A stretch of DNA of 64,000 bases. It comes from Pedobacter ghigonis. GTDB lineage: Bacteria; Bacteroidota; Bacteroidia; Sphingobacteriales; Sphingobacteriaceae. Under the pieces are notes generated by a model. It was not told the DNA's origin. It saw nothing but the letters and a program-made list of their open reading frames with translations, and did no database searches. Location of the stretch: assembly GCF_903166585.1 (NCBI RefSeq), contig NZ_CAESCM010000010.1, positions 62,001 through 126,000 on the forward strand, read 5' to 3'. Each line of letters opens with the position of its first letter. Within the stretch, counting starts at the first letter, position 1. The position numbers and the translations under genes were made by a program. Shown one piece after another: positions 25,543-34,754 of this stretch.

Positions 25543-26541
25543 ATGAGTAAAATTCACGCTGCTATTACAGCAGTAAATGGTTACGTCCCCGACTATGTGC
25601 TTACAAACGCAGAGTTAGAAACCATTGTTGACACTTCGGATGAATGGATTACCAGCAGAACGGGAATTAAAGAACGTAGAATTTTAAAGGGAGAAGGTTT
25701 AGGTACTTCCGATATGGCTGTTCATGCTGTAAACGGTTTACTTAAAAAGAGAGGAATTGATGCAAAGGAAATTGAACTGATTATCTTTTGCACCACTACT
25801 CCTGATTTTACCTTCCCTGCAACTGCAAACGTTTTAGCAGATAAAGTTGGAGCTACCAATGCATGGGGTTACGATTTACAGGCCGCTTGTTCGGGCTTTA
25901 TTTTCGGTCTTTCTACAGGTGCATCATTTATCGAATCGGGCAGGCACAAAAAAGTATTGGTGGTTGGTGGCGATAAAATGTCATCGATTATTAACTACGA
26001 AGACCGTACTACCTGTATTATTTTTGGCGATGGTTGCGGTTGTGCATTGTTAGAGCCAAACGAAGAAGGTTTAGGAATTCAGGATTCGATTTTAAGAACC
26101 GACGGTGCCGGAAGAGATTTCTTAGGCATGAAAGCTGGTGGTTCTGTTAAACCGGCCACCCACGAAACTATTGATGCAAGAGAGCATTTTGCACACCAGG
26201 AAGGCCCTACAGTATTTAAATTTGCTGTAACCAATATGGCTGATGTTGCTGCCGAAATTATGGAACGAAACAGCTTAACTGCTGACGATGTAGCCTGGTT
26301 AGTACCTCACCAAGCCAACAAACGCATTATCGATGCTACTGCAAACCGCATGGGTGTAACAACCGATAAGGTGATGATTAACATCGAACGTTACGGAAAT
26401 ACAACCAACGGTACCATTCCATTGTGTTTATGGGAATGGGAAAGCCGTTTAAAAAAAGGCGATAACATTGTGTTAGCGGCCTTTGGAGGTGGTTTTACCT
26501 GGGGTTCTGTTTACCTGAAATGGGCATACGACTCTAACTAG
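25543..26541 (+). CDS. fabH: beta-ketoacyl-ACP synthase III
   Basis: FabH, 332 residues, condenses an acyl-CoA primer with malonyl-ACP to start fatty-acid synthesis. Triad Cys116 (LQAACSGF), His256 (PHQAN) and Asn286 (YGNTT), with the GGGFTWGS C-terminal loop. Bacteroidota use branched primers, so a branched acyl-CoA preference is plausible but not visible in the sequence. It sits in the plsX-fabH-accB-accC run and is the housekeeping copy relative to 16217-17263. A nested hairpin follows in the spacer to accB. Confidence 0.95.
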   Translation: MSKIHAAITAVNGYVPDYVLTNAELETIVDTSDEWITSRTGIKERRILKGEGLGTSDMAVHAVNGLLKKRGIDAKEIELIIFCTTTPDFTFPATANVLADKVGATNAWGYDLQAACSGFIFGLSTGASFIESGRHKKVLVVGGDKMSSIINYEDRTTCIIFGDGCGCALLEPNEEGLGIQDSILRTDGAGRDFLGMKAGGSVKPATHETIDAREHFAHQEGPTVFKFAVTNMADVAAEIMERNSLTADDVAWLVPHQANKRIIDATANRMGVTTDKVMINIERYGNTTNGTIPLCLWEWESRLKKGDNIVLAAFGGGFTWGSVYLKWAYDSN

Positions 26542-26570
26542 GTTAAAGTCTACAGTAAAATGGCTCCTTA

Positions 26571-26629
26571 GTTAATGGACAATGGTTGATCGTATTTAGC
26601 TATTAACCATCAACCAAAAAACCATTAAC
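26571..26629. repeat. nested inverted repeats between fabH and accB
   Basis: GTTAATGG/CCATTAAC (26571-26578, 26622-26629) encloses GGTTGAT/ATCAACC (26584-26590, 26609-26615). No T tract follows directly; it may be a processing or weak termination hairpin. Confidence 0.55.
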
Positions 26630-26734
26630 GCAAAGAGTAGCCGTAGCACCCGCAATAATTAAAATTTAAAACAAAAAAAGTATAACTTAGTTAATTCATT
26701 TATACACTTTTTTTCACATAACAAGGATTAAAAA

Positions 26735-27211
26735 ATGGATATCAAACAAATACAGGAACTGATCAAATTTGTTTCTCGTTCTGGAGTAAACGAAGTTGCT
26801 ATTGAGCAAGAGGACTTCAAAATCACGATCAAAACAAACCAAGCACCTACAGTTGTGCACGCAACCATCCCGCAAGCTCCGCTTGTACAGGCTGCTGCCC
26901 CAGTTGCTACAGCTCCTACTGCCCCAGTTGCAGCAACACCTGCTGTACCCGCTGCAGAAGACACTTCGAAATACTTAACCATTAAATCTCCAATGATCGG
27001 TACTTTCTACCGTTCAGCTAGTCCGGAAAAACCAATGTTTGTAAACGTTGGCGATGAAATCGGTGCAGGTAAAGTAGTTTGTATTATTGAGGCAATGAAA
27101 CTTTTCAACGAGATTGAAAGCGAAATTTCAGGCCGTATCGTTAAAATCCTGGTTGATAATGCATCACCGGTTGAGTACGACCAACCATTATTTTTGGTAG
27201 AACCTATTTAG
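26735..27211 (+). CDS. accB: biotin carboxyl carrier protein of acetyl-CoA carboxylase
   Basis: BCCP, 158 residues, carries biotin for acetyl-CoA carboxylase. An N-terminal dimerisation part (1-35) is followed by a flexible Ala/Pro-rich linker (about 37-75, like AAAPVATAPTAPVAATPAVP) and the biotinyl domain with the EAMK motif, biotin on Lys122. The thumb loop of the domain (SPMIGTFYRSASPEKP) is present as in AccB. It is 116 bases upstream of accC. Confidence 0.96.
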   Translation: MDIKQIQELIKFVSRSGVNEVAIEQEDFKITIKTNQAPTVVHATIPQAPLVQAAAPVATAPTAPVAATPAVPAAEDTSKYLTIKSPMIGTFYRSASPEKPMFVNVGDEIGAGKVVCIIEAMKLFNEIESEISGRIVKILVDNASPVEYDQPLFLVEPI

Positions 27212-27214
27212 TTA

Positions 27215-27313
27215 TTGATTACACAGATTAATTAGATAACACCGATTACAATTGATTAAGGTGGTGATTATTTACCGGATAAATCGGTGTAATCATTAAA
27301 ATCGGTGTAATCA
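27215..27313. repeat. GATTACAC(C/A)GATT repeats in the accB-accC spacer
   Basis: AAATCGGTGTAATCA occurs twice (27281-27295 and 27299-27313). Its reverse complement, with one change, is TTGATTACACAGATT at 27215, so the spacer can form a hairpin with alternative partners. The same word is at 18498-18511. Confidence 0.7.
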
Positions 27314-27327
27314 GAAAAGGTAAAATT

Positions 27328-28671
27328 ATGTTTAAAAAAATACTAATTGCCAACAGGGGAGAAATCGCTTTGCGTATTATCCGTACCTGTAAGGAAATGG
27401 GCATCAAAACGGTTGCTGTTTATTCTACCGCCGATCGCGAAAGTTTACACGTACGTTTTGCTGATGAGGCCGTTTGTATTGGTCCCCCACCTAGTAAAGA
27501 TTCTTATTTAAATATCCCAAATATCATCTCAGCTGCAGAATTAACGAATGCCGATGCCATTCACCCGGGTTATGGGTTCTTATCGGAAAACGCTAAGTTT
27601 TCTAACATTTGCCGCGAGTACAACATCAAATTTATTGGTGCTACACCAGAGCAGATTAACGGTATGGGCGATAAAGCTTCTGCCAAAGAAACTATGAAAA
27701 AAGCTGGCGTTCCTACCATTCCAGGATCAGACGGTTTGCTTACCAGCGTTAAAGAAGGTATTGCAATTGCCAACGATATGGGCTATCCGGTTATCCTGAA
27801 AGCTACTGCCGGTGGCGGTGGCCGTGGTATGCGTGTGGTTTGGAAAGATGAAGATTTTGAAAATGCATGGGATAGTGCACGTCAGGAATCTGGCGCAGCA
27901 TTCGGTAACGATGGTTTATATTTAGAAAAATACATCGAAGATCCACGTCACATTGAAATCCAGATTATTGGCGATCAGTTTGGCAAAGCCTGTCACTTAT
28001 CAGAGCGCGATTGTTCAATTCAACGTCGTCACCAAAAATTAGTTGAAGAATCTCCTTCGCCATTTATGACGGAAGAACTTCGCTTAAGAATGGGTGAAGC
28101 TGCGATTAAAGGTGCCATGGCTGTGAATTACGAAGGTGCAGGTACTATTGAGTTCCTGGTTGATAAACACCGTAATTTCTATTTCATGGAAATGAATACC
28201 CGTATCCAGGTAGAGCATCCGGTTACAGAAGAGGTAATCAATTTCGACTTAATTAAAGAACAAATTAAAGTTGCAGCGGGAATTCCGATTTCAGGTAAAA
28301 ACTATACCCCTGAGATGCATGCGATCGAATGCCGTATCAATGCCGAAGATCCGGCAAACAACTTCCGTCCGTCACCAGGAAAAATTACGAATTTTCATTC
28401 GCCAGGTGGTCACGGTGTTCGTGTTGATACCCACGTTTATGCTGGTTATTCAATTCCTTCGAACTACGATTCGATGATTGCAAAATTAATCTGCGTGGCC
28501 CAAACCCGCGAAGAAGCCATTTGCACCATGGAACGTGCCTTGAGCGAATTTGTAATTGAAGGCATTAAAACAACCATTCCATTCCATTTACAGTTGATGA
28601 AAGATCCTAACTTCAGGGCAGGTAATTTCACTACGAAATTTATGGAAACGTTTGAATTCTCAGAAGGATAA
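27328..28671 (+). CDS. accC: biotin carboxylase of acetyl-CoA carboxylase
   Basis: AccC, 447 residues, ATP-dependent carboxylation of BCCP-biotin. It begins [26 protein letters not shown]-grasp motifs include [12 protein letters not shown] (about 159-170), the HIEIQIIGD strand and [15 protein letters not shown] with the catalytic Glu, Asn and Arg. Length is standard. It completes DUF177-rpmF-plsX-fabH-accB-accC; a strong terminator follows. The carboxyltransferase genes accA and accD are not in the window. Confidence 0.97.
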   Translation: MFKKILIANRGEIALRIIRTCKEMGIKTVAVYSTADRESLHVRFADEAVCIGPPPSKDSYLNIPNIISAAELTNADAIHPGYGFLSENAKFSNICREYNIKFIGATPEQINGMGDKASAKETMKKAGVPTIPGSDGLLTSVKEGIAIANDMGYPVILKATAGGGGRGMRVVWKDEDFENAWDSARQESGAAFGNDGLYLEKYIEDPRHIEIQIIGDQFGKACHLSERDCSIQRRHQKLVEESPSPFMTEELRLRMGEAAIKGAMAVNYEGAGTIEFLVDKHRNFYFMEMNTRIQVEHPVTEEVINFDLIKEQIKVAAGIPISGKNYTPEMHAIECRINAEDPANNFRPSPGKITNFHSPGGHGVRVDTHVYAGYSIPSNYDSMIAKLICVAQTREEAICTMERALSEFVIEGIKTTIPFHLQLMKDPNFRAGNFTTKFMETFEFSEG

Positions 28672-28695
28672 AACGATTACAACGTTTAAGCATAT

Positions 28696-28732
28696 AAAGG
28701 CTGTTCAAAATATTTGGACAGCCTTTTTTTAT
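28696..28732 (+). terminator. Rho-independent terminator after accC
   Basis: AAAGGCTGT (28696-28704) pairs with ACAGCCTTT (28718-28726), followed by a run of T. Confidence 0.85.
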
Positions 28733-28840
28733 TCCATTTGATTTCTTATTCCCACTCGATAAATAGCTGACTATTAATATTTAACTTCAACTGTAGCATT
28801 TAGTTATCTAATTACGTTTATATTCAAAAACACTCTGGTA

Positions 28841-30040
28841 ATGAAAAAAAATCTAATTAACGTCGTTCTTTTCATGCTTGCATTTGCTGTATTTACTTCT
28901 TGCAAAAAAGATGAGTATGAGACCATTCAAATTGTAAAAATGATTTCTGTTAAGGAAATGAGGGCTTTACCTACGGGAATTACTAAAGCAACTCCGGCCA
29001 AAAAAACAGGGAAAATCTACATTTACAACGATTTTCTTTTCATCAATGAACCCAACGAGGGCATTCACATCTACAATAACGCTAATCCAAGTGCGCCAGT
29101 AAATGTGGCTTTTCTGAAAATTCCGGGAAACGTAGATTTAGCAATCCAAAACAATATCCTTTACGCCGATAATTTTATTGACTTACTGGCTTTTGATCTA
29201 TCTGACATGAACAATATCAAGCAGGTTAAAAGGGTAACAGATGTTTTCAATCAACTGTATAATCCAGGTGCCGGAAAATATCTTTACACTTATAAAGATA
29301 CGGTAGTAAAAAAACGAACGAGTAAGGAGAAAATATATTACGATGCTGCTTATAGTAGTTCTTCATCGCAAGGTGGTTCGGGGCAAGGAGGTTCAATGGC
29401 CAGATTTACTTTAATGAACGACTATTTATACACGGTGGGATTAAATAACCTGAGTTTATTTGATGTTAAAACAGCGTCGAACCCAACCTTTTTAAAGGCC
29501 ATTAATTTAGGTTGGGGCGTAGAAACCATCTTCCCTTATGAAAACAAATTATTTATAGGTACCAATAGGGGCATGCACATTTTTAGCGCTAACGACCCCG
29601 CCAACCCGGTGCAACTCTCTACTTACAGCCACATTTTTGCTTGTGATCCGGTGGTTGTGCAAGGAAAATATGCTTATGTTACTTTGCGTACCGGTAATAT
29701 GTGCATGCAAGCCACTAATCAATTGGAGGTTGTAGATATAGAAGATCCGGCTAAACCGAAACAGATTGCGGTTTACAACATGCAAAACCCGCATGGCCTA
29801 AGCACCAGCGGCGATAATCTGTTTTTATGCGAAGGTAACTATGGAATAAAGAGTTTTAACATCGCCAATAAAACAAAAATAGGCGACAATATGTTGCAGC
29901 ATTTAAGTAATATCAAAAGTTTTGATGTTATCGCCGGACCTAAATCGTTGATCGTAACGGGGGAAAATGGTGTATATCAATTCAATTACACCAATGCAGC
30001 AAATTTAAAGCAATTGAGTATAATTAAGGCGCAGCTTTAA
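28841..30040 (+). CDS. LVIVD-repeat lipoprotein
   Basis: A surface or periplasmic lipoprotein of 399 residues (lipobox FTSC, Cys21). It consists of beta-propeller-like LVIVD repeats, each with a core like YIYNDFLFINEPNEGIHIYNN, NNLSLFDVKTASNPTFLKAI and NQLEVVDIEDPAKPKQIAVY. A low-complexity Ser/Gly loop (SSSSQGGSGQGGS) lies near residue 180. LVIVD proteins are taken to be carbohydrate- or protein-binding surface components; no catalytic residues are seen. It is a single gene, bounded by terminators on both sides. Confidence 0.85.
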   Translation: MKKNLINVVLFMLAFAVFTSCKKDEYETIQIVKMISVKEMRALPTGITKATPAKKTGKIYIYNDFLFINEPNEGIHIYNNANPSAPVNVAFLKIPGNVDLAIQNNILYADNFIDLLAFDLSDMNNIKQVKRVTDVFNQLYNPGAGKYLYTYKDTVVKKRTSKEKIYYDAAYSSSSSQGGSGQGGSMARFTLMNDYLYTVGLNNLSLFDVKTASNPTFLKAINLGWGVETIFPYENKLFIGTNRGMHIFSANDPANPVQLSTYSHIFACDPVVVQGKYAYVTLRTGNMCMQATNQLEVVDIEDPAKPKQIAVYNMQNPHGLSTSGDNLFLCEGNYGIKSFNIANKTKIGDNMLQHLSNIKSFDVIAGPKSLIVTGENGVYQFNYTNAANLKQLSIIKAQL

Positions 30041-30115
30041 AATTACAGATGGGCTGGAATCGATTTTTTCAGTCATTTCTCAGAATAATATAAACTATCT
30101 CTATATTTAACACGT

Positions 30116-30150
30116 AAATACCATTCTATTCAAATAGAATGGTATTTTTG
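30116..30150 (+). terminator. perfect hairpin terminator overlapping a tatC promoter box
   Basis: 15-bp perfect stem (30116-30130, 30133-30147; arm AAATACCATTCTATT) with a 2-base loop and T run. Its right arm and T run form TATTTTTG (30143-30150), an exact TAnnTTTG box 8 bases before the tatC ATG, so the terminator of one unit overlaps the likely promoter of the next. Confidence 0.75.
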
Positions 30151-30158
30151 TTTTCAAC

Positions 30159-31040
30159 ATGAGCGACAATAAAAAAACATCACTTACAAAAGCAATCGGG
30201 CAAAAAAGTACAACCCTAGAGGCAGAAATGTCTTTTTTCGATCACCTCGATGTACTTCGTAAACATTTAATCAGAGCAGTAATTGCAGTTGCCGTATTTA
30301 CGGGTATCGCGTTTTATTTCAATGAAGAAATTTTAGATAAAATTATTTTCGGACCTAAAAAGCCAGATTTTTGGACCTACCGTATGATGTGTAAGATGGT
30401 TGAGCATTTCCCATCGCTTGGTAAGGATATGTGTATTACCAAAATCAATGGCGAAATTATCAATACCGAAATGGCTGGTCAGTTTAACCTGCAGTTAAAT
30501 GTTTGCGTAATGTGCGGTATTGTGGTGGGCTTCCCTTATCTGTTATGGGAAGTTTGGCGTTTCGTAAAACCTGCCCTGCATGAGAATGAACGCAAATCTG
30601 CCAGTGGTTTTGTATTTTTTGCTTCTGTATTATTCGTTATCGGTATCCTTTTCGGCTACTTTGTAGTTTGCCCTTTATCGGTTAACTTTTTAACAGGTTA
30701 TACCGTTAGTGCTGAGATTAAAAACACCTTCACGGTCGATTCATATCTTTCATCAGTTGCAACCCTTACTTTAGGAACAGGGATTATTTTTGAGCTTCCG
30801 GTTATCATTTTCATTTTATCGAAACTGGGCTTAATGACCCCTAAGCTGATGCGCGCAAGCAGAAGATATGCCGCTGTAATTATTTTAATTATTGCTGCTA
30901 TCGTAACACCTACTCCAGATATCATGACGATGTTGATTGTAGCTACTCCGCTATTCTTATTGTACGAGCTGAGTATTTTTGTTTCGGCTTATATCGAAAG
31001 AAAGAAGAAAAAGGCCGAAGCTGCATTCTACGCTAACTAA
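30159..31040 (+). CDS. tatC: Sec-independent protein translocase TatC
   Basis: TatC, 293 residues, six-helix core of the twin-arginine translocase that recognises RR signal peptides. The conserved N-terminal FDHLDVLRKHLIRA (about 27-40), GFPYLLWEVWRFVKPALHENER (about 124-145) and the later helices with TPTPDIMTMLIVATPLFLLYELSI are diagnostic. It is longer than E. coli TatC because of an extra periplasmic segment between helices 1 and 2 (about 57-108, Cys-containing), usual in Bacteroidota. tatA/B are not in the window. It is 45 bases from rpiB. Confidence 0.96.
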   Translation: MSDNKKTSLTKAIGQKSTTLEAEMSFFDHLDVLRKHLIRAVIAVAVFTGIAFYFNEEILDKIIFGPKKPDFWTYRMMCKMVEHFPSLGKDMCITKINGEIINTEMAGQFNLQLNVCVMCGIVVGFPYLLWEVWRFVKPALHENERKSASGFVFFASVLFVIGILFGYFVVCPLSVNFLTGYTVSAEIKNTFTVDSYLSSVATLTLGTGIIFELPVIIFILSKLGLMTPKLMRASRRYAAVIILIIAAIVTPTPDIMTMLIVATPLFLLYELSIFVSAYIERKKKKAEAAFYAN

Positions 31041-31085
31041 CAAAAACATTACGAACAGAATTCATAATTCTCTATAAATTTGACA

Positions 31086-31523
31086 ATGTCTGATACAAAA
31101 ATTAAAATTGCTATTGGAGCGGATCATGCCGGATTCGAATACAAAGAAATATTAAAAGATTTTTTACAGGATTACGATGTAAAAGATTTTGGCCCTTATG
31201 CCGCAGATTCAGTTGATTATCCTGATTTTGCACATCCTGTTGCTTCGGCTGTTGAAAGCGGGGAATTTACCTACGGTATTTTACTTTGCGGTTCGGCCAA
31301 TGGTGTGGCGATAACAGCAAATAAACATCAGGGCATTAGGGCAGGCCTATGCTGGGAAAACGAAGTGGCATCTTTGGTACGTCAGCACAATAACGCTAAT
31401 GTACTTTGTATCCCGGCCCGTTTTGTTTCAGAAGATGAAGCAAAAAAAATTACCGAAACCTTTTTAACTACGGCATTTGAAGGCGGTCGCCACCAAAACC
31501 GGGTCGAAAAAATTTCGTGCTAA
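31086..31523 (+). CDS. rpiB: ribose-5-phosphate isomerase B
   Basis: RpiB (LacAB family), 145 residues, interconverts ribose-5-phosphate and ribulose-5-phosphate. It begins KIAIGADHAGFEYK. The phosphate/catalytic region is ILLCGSANGVAITANKHQGIRAG, with the catalytic-base Cys in LLCG, and CWENEVASLVRQHNNANVLCIPARF follows. The start is ATG 31086; a TTG two codons earlier is possible but unnecessary. It is close to tatC (45 bases) and the M28 peptidase gene (27 bases). Confidence 0.94.
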   Translation: MSDTKIKIAIGADHAGFEYKEILKDFLQDYDVKDFGPYAADSVDYPDFAHPVASAVESGEFTYGILLCGSANGVAITANKHQGIRAGLCWENEVASLVRQHNNANVLCIPARFVSEDEAKKITETFLTTAFEGGRHQNRVEKISC

Positions 31524-31550
31524 CAAGAAACTCAACTAACTATTATCATA

Positions 31551-33185
31551 ATGAACAAAAAGTTTTTAACCATTGGTTTGGCTACGCTTGTTACGGCAAG
31601 TTGCTTTGGCCAGATTAAACCGCTCCCGGCCAATAAAGACGCGATTAAATTTAGCAAGGCCATTAACCCGGATAATGCCTATAAACACCTGTCTGTTTTG
31701 GCATCTGATGAGTATGAAGGTCGCGAAACAGGAACCAAAGGTGCCTGGATGGCTGCAGATTATATCCGCGATTATTTTAAATCTATCGGCTTAAAAGGCC
31801 CTGTTGATGGCAGCTATTTCCAGAAAATTAATCTGGTAAACGTTACATTAAAAGAAAGCCATGTAACCGTTAATGGTCAGCCGAAAGAATATCAGAAAGA
31901 TTACATCGTTTCACCAAGCTTAATCAGCGATAACGGTTTCACTTTCTCTACCGATCAGATTGTATTTATCGGTTACGGAATTAAGAAAGATAACTACAAC
32001 GACTTTAACGGAACCGACATTAAAGGAAAAGTGGTAATGATGTTCAGTGCCGGTGATCCAACTGTAAAGCCAGGTACCAGAATTGACAGGGCAGCTTACC
32101 GTGCCATGCTTGAAACACGTGCGAAATATTTTGCAGAGAACAACGTAAAGGCCATCATTCTGATTGATCCTATGGTAGACAGGATTACCGAGAATACCAA
32201 GCAAGCCCAAAACAAAGGCAGGGTAATGGTGAAAACCAATGCAGCGATCGAGGCTCAAAAACAAAATGATATCCCGCGCATTTCGATTTCAACAGCAGTT
32301 GCAAACGATTTGTTAAAAGGTGCGAATACAACGGCCGCTGATTTACAGAAAAAAATAGTAGAAAGCCAGGCACCTGCTTCACAGGTATTAAACGTTCCTT
32401 TTTCTGCAAGTGCAGCCAAAAACGAAGCATCAGTTAGGTGCGAAAATGTTTTGGGTTACTTAGAAGGTTCTGATCCGGTACTAAAAAAAGAAGTTTTGAT
32501 CTTAACAGGTCACTACGATCACATTGGTTTAGAAACTGATCCAAATGCGAAAGATAAAGTAAACAACGGTGCTGATGACGATGGATCGGGCACTACTGGT
32601 GTTTTATTGATGGCAAAAGCTTTTACCGATGCCAAAAAAGCGGGCAAAGGTCCTAAACGCAGCATTTTGTTTATGACAGTGGTTGGGGAGGAAAAAGGTC
32701 TTTGGGGTTCTGAATGGTACTCTGAGCACCCTGTTTTCCCGGTTGCCAACACCATTGCCGATTTAAATACCGATATGATTGGCCGTACAGGCGAAGAGTA
32801 TCTGGGCAAACCAGATTCTGCCAATTACATTTACTCAGTAGGTTCGAGAATGTTAAGCAGCGATTTGGCTAATCTAAGCGAGCAGGTAAATGCTACTTAT
32901 ACCAAAATGAAACTGGATTACAAATACGATGATCCGAAAGACCCTGAGCAAATTTATTACCGTTCAGACCACTACAACTTTGCTAAATTAGGTATTCCGA
33001 TTATTTTCTATTATGATGGAATGTTACAACAGGATTACCACAAACCAGGCGATGAAGTAAGTAAAATTAACTTCCCGCTCCTTGCAAAAAGAGCCAAATT
33101 AACCTATTATACTGCATGGGAACTGGCTAACAGAGCTAAACGTCCGGTAGTAGATATGGATGGAAAAGGCAATCCGAAGAAATAA
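31551..33185 (+). CDS. secreted M28-family metallopeptidase
   Basis: A periplasmic or secreted aminopeptidase of 544 residues (signal peptide about 1-20, ending SCFGQ). The N-terminal part includes a PA-domain-like insertion (about 110-265). The M28 zinc ligands are present in order: H in GHYDHIG, D in NNGADDDGSG, the catalytic Glu and next Glu in VVGEEKGLWGS, D in LNTDMIG, H in RSDHYNF. All five metal-binding positions and the general base are kept, so it should be active. It probably cleaves N-terminal residues from peptides imported as nutrients. Terminator at 33200. Confidence 0.9.
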   Translation: MNKKFLTIGLATLVTASCFGQIKPLPANKDAIKFSKAINPDNAYKHLSVLASDEYEGRETGTKGAWMAADYIRDYFKSIGLKGPVDGSYFQKINLVNVTLKESHVTVNGQPKEYQKDYIVSPSLISDNGFTFSTDQIVFIGYGIKKDNYNDFNGTDIKGKVVMMFSAGDPTVKPGTRIDRAAYRAMLETRAKYFAENNVKAIILIDPMVDRITENTKQAQNKGRVMVKTNAAIEAQKQNDIPRISISTAVANDLLKGANTTAADLQKKIVESQAPASQVLNVPFSASAAKNEASVRCENVLGYLEGSDPVLKKEVLILTGHYDHIGLETDPNAKDKVNNGADDDGSGTTGVLLMAKAFTDAKKAGKGPKRSILFMTVVGEEKGLWGSEWYSEHPVFPVANTIADLNTDMIGRTGEEYLGKPDSANYIYSVGSRMLSSDLANLSEQVNATYTKMKLDYKYDDPKDPEQIYYRSDHYNFAKLGIPIIFYYDGMLQQDYHKPGDEVSKINFPLLAKRAKLTYYTAWELANRAKRPVVDMDGKGNPKK

Positions 33186-33199
33186 TAATTCAAAATACT

Positions 33200-33229
33200 A
33201 AGCCTCAACGAAATGTTGGGGCTTTTTTT
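33200..33229 (+). terminator. Rho-independent terminator after the M28 peptidase
   Basis: AGCCTCAAC pairs with GTTGGGGCT (one G-U) over a 5-base loop, followed by seven T. Confidence 0.85.
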
Positions 33230-33339
33230 GTGCACATTACTTTTGGTGCCTGCATAAATTCATATCTTTGGTTTTTAACGGAGTAGCTAAAAACTAAAAG
33301 TAGTTATTCTTCGTTACCCCTATAATAAAATTGCCATTG

Positions 33340-34725
33340 ATGAAAACTGCCGAGGAATTTTTAGAGAAGTCTGATGAGAAAGCTTTCGATTTACCGCATC
33401 GTAAAACCATAAATTACAATATTGGTAAATACAATGCAGCAGTTGAGCGCGGCTTGTCAAAGTTCGAAAACCTCGAGGCATCTAAAAAAAAGGCACACGT
33501 TGTCAAATGGCGGGTAATGGAAAACCTCGATAAGTTCCTACCTGAGTTCGAATCGAATTTCCAACGCCGCGGAGGTAAAGTGATATGGGCAAATGATGCA
33601 GCAGAAGCCCAGCAGGAAATCCTCAATATCATTAAAAGAAACAATGGCAAAACCGTCATCAAATCCAAATCGATGACGACGGAGGAAATCCACCTGAACG
33701 ACTTTCTGGAGCAAAACAATATCGAATCGCTGGAAAGTGATCTGGGCGAGTATATCGTTCAGTTATTGGGACAGGCACCTTACCACATTGTTACCCCGGC
33801 CATGCACTTAAGCGCAACCGATATTGCGCAATTATTCCACGATAAATTTGGCACCCCTATTGATGCTACGCCACCACAACTGGTGCAAAAAGCCAGGGAG
33901 CTGCTCAGAGAAAAATATTTAAATGCCGATATTGGTATCAGCGGGGGGAATTTCCTGATTGCCGATACCGGAAGTATTGCCATCACCGAAAACGAAGGTA
34001 ATGCGCGTTTAAGTACCACATTTCCTAAAATCCACATTGCCATTGTAGGTATCGAAAAGGTAATCCCTTCTATGGCCGATCTGGATTTGTTCTGGCCTTT
34101 ATTGGCTTCGCACGGAACCGGTCAAAATTTAACGGTTTACAACAGCATTCTGAGCGGTCCCCGTCAGCCAAATGAAACGGATGGCCCCGAAGAAATGTAT
34201 GTCATCCTGTTGGATAACGGCCGTACCAATTTACTGGCACAAAAAGATCAGCGGCAAGGCTTATACTGCATCCGTTGCGGGGCATGCTTAAATGCCTGCC
34301 CGGTGTATAAAAATATTGGTGGGCACACTTACAATACCACCTATAGCGGACCAATTGGTTCGGTTATTACCCCACATTTAAAAGGCATGGAGGAGTTTAA
34401 GCATTTAAGCTATGCTTCCAGTCTCTGCGGAAAATGCTCGGAGGTTTGTCCGGTAAAAATCGATATCCATAAGATGCTGTTGTTAAACCGAAGAGATGCA
34501 GCGGCTGGTCACGAAAACGGCAAAAAAGAAGAAATGGGTTGGAGCATGTTCAACAGGATGATGCAAAAACGCAAGTGGATGGATTTCTTTGGTGGAAAGT
34601 TTAAAAATTTTATGCTCAAAACCTTCTTTAAAAAGAGTTGGGGCAAATACCGCGAAATGCCAAAAGTTGCCGATAAATCGTTTGCAAAACAGTTTGAGGA
34701 GATGAAAAAGAACCGGGAATCCTAG
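33340..34725 (+). CDS. lutB: LutB-like iron-sulfur lactate-utilisation protein
   Basis: A protein of 461 residues with an N-terminal LUD domain (about 60-290) and two 4Fe-4S motifs, CIRCGACLNACPVY (about 310-323) and CGKCSEVCPVKI (about 363-374). It is the LutB component of the LutABC lactate dehydrogenase complex, which oxidises L-lactate in the cytosol and passes electrons to quinone. LutA and LutC are not adjacent; a fused E1 dehydrogenase follows after 29 bases. I placed the start at ATG 33340 (MKTAEEFLEKSDE), three codons after a possible TTG. Confidence 0.88.
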   Translation: MKTAEEFLEKSDEKAFDLPHRKTINYNIGKYNAAVERGLSKFENLEASKKKAHVVKWRVMENLDKFLPEFESNFQRRGGKVIWANDAAEAQQEILNIIKRNNGKTVIKSKSMTTEEIHLNDFLEQNNIESLESDLGEYIVQLLGQAPYHIVTPAMHLSATDIAQLFHDKFGTPIDATPPQLVQKARELLREKYLNADIGISGGNFLIADTGSIAITENEGNARLSTTFPKIHIAIVGIEKVIPSMADLDLFWPLLASHGTGQNLTVYNSILSGPRQPNETDGPEEMYVILLDNGRTNLLAQKDQRQGLYCIRCGACLNACPVYKNIGGHTYNTTYSGPIGSVITPHLKGMEEFKHLSYASSLCGKCSEVCPVKIDIHKMLLLNRRDAAAGHENGKKEEMGWSMFNRMMQKRKWMDFFGGKFKNFMLKTFFKKSWGKYREMPKVADKSFAKQFEEMKKNRES

Positions 34726-34754
34726 TCAGAAACCATTAGCCAAAACAACCAAAT

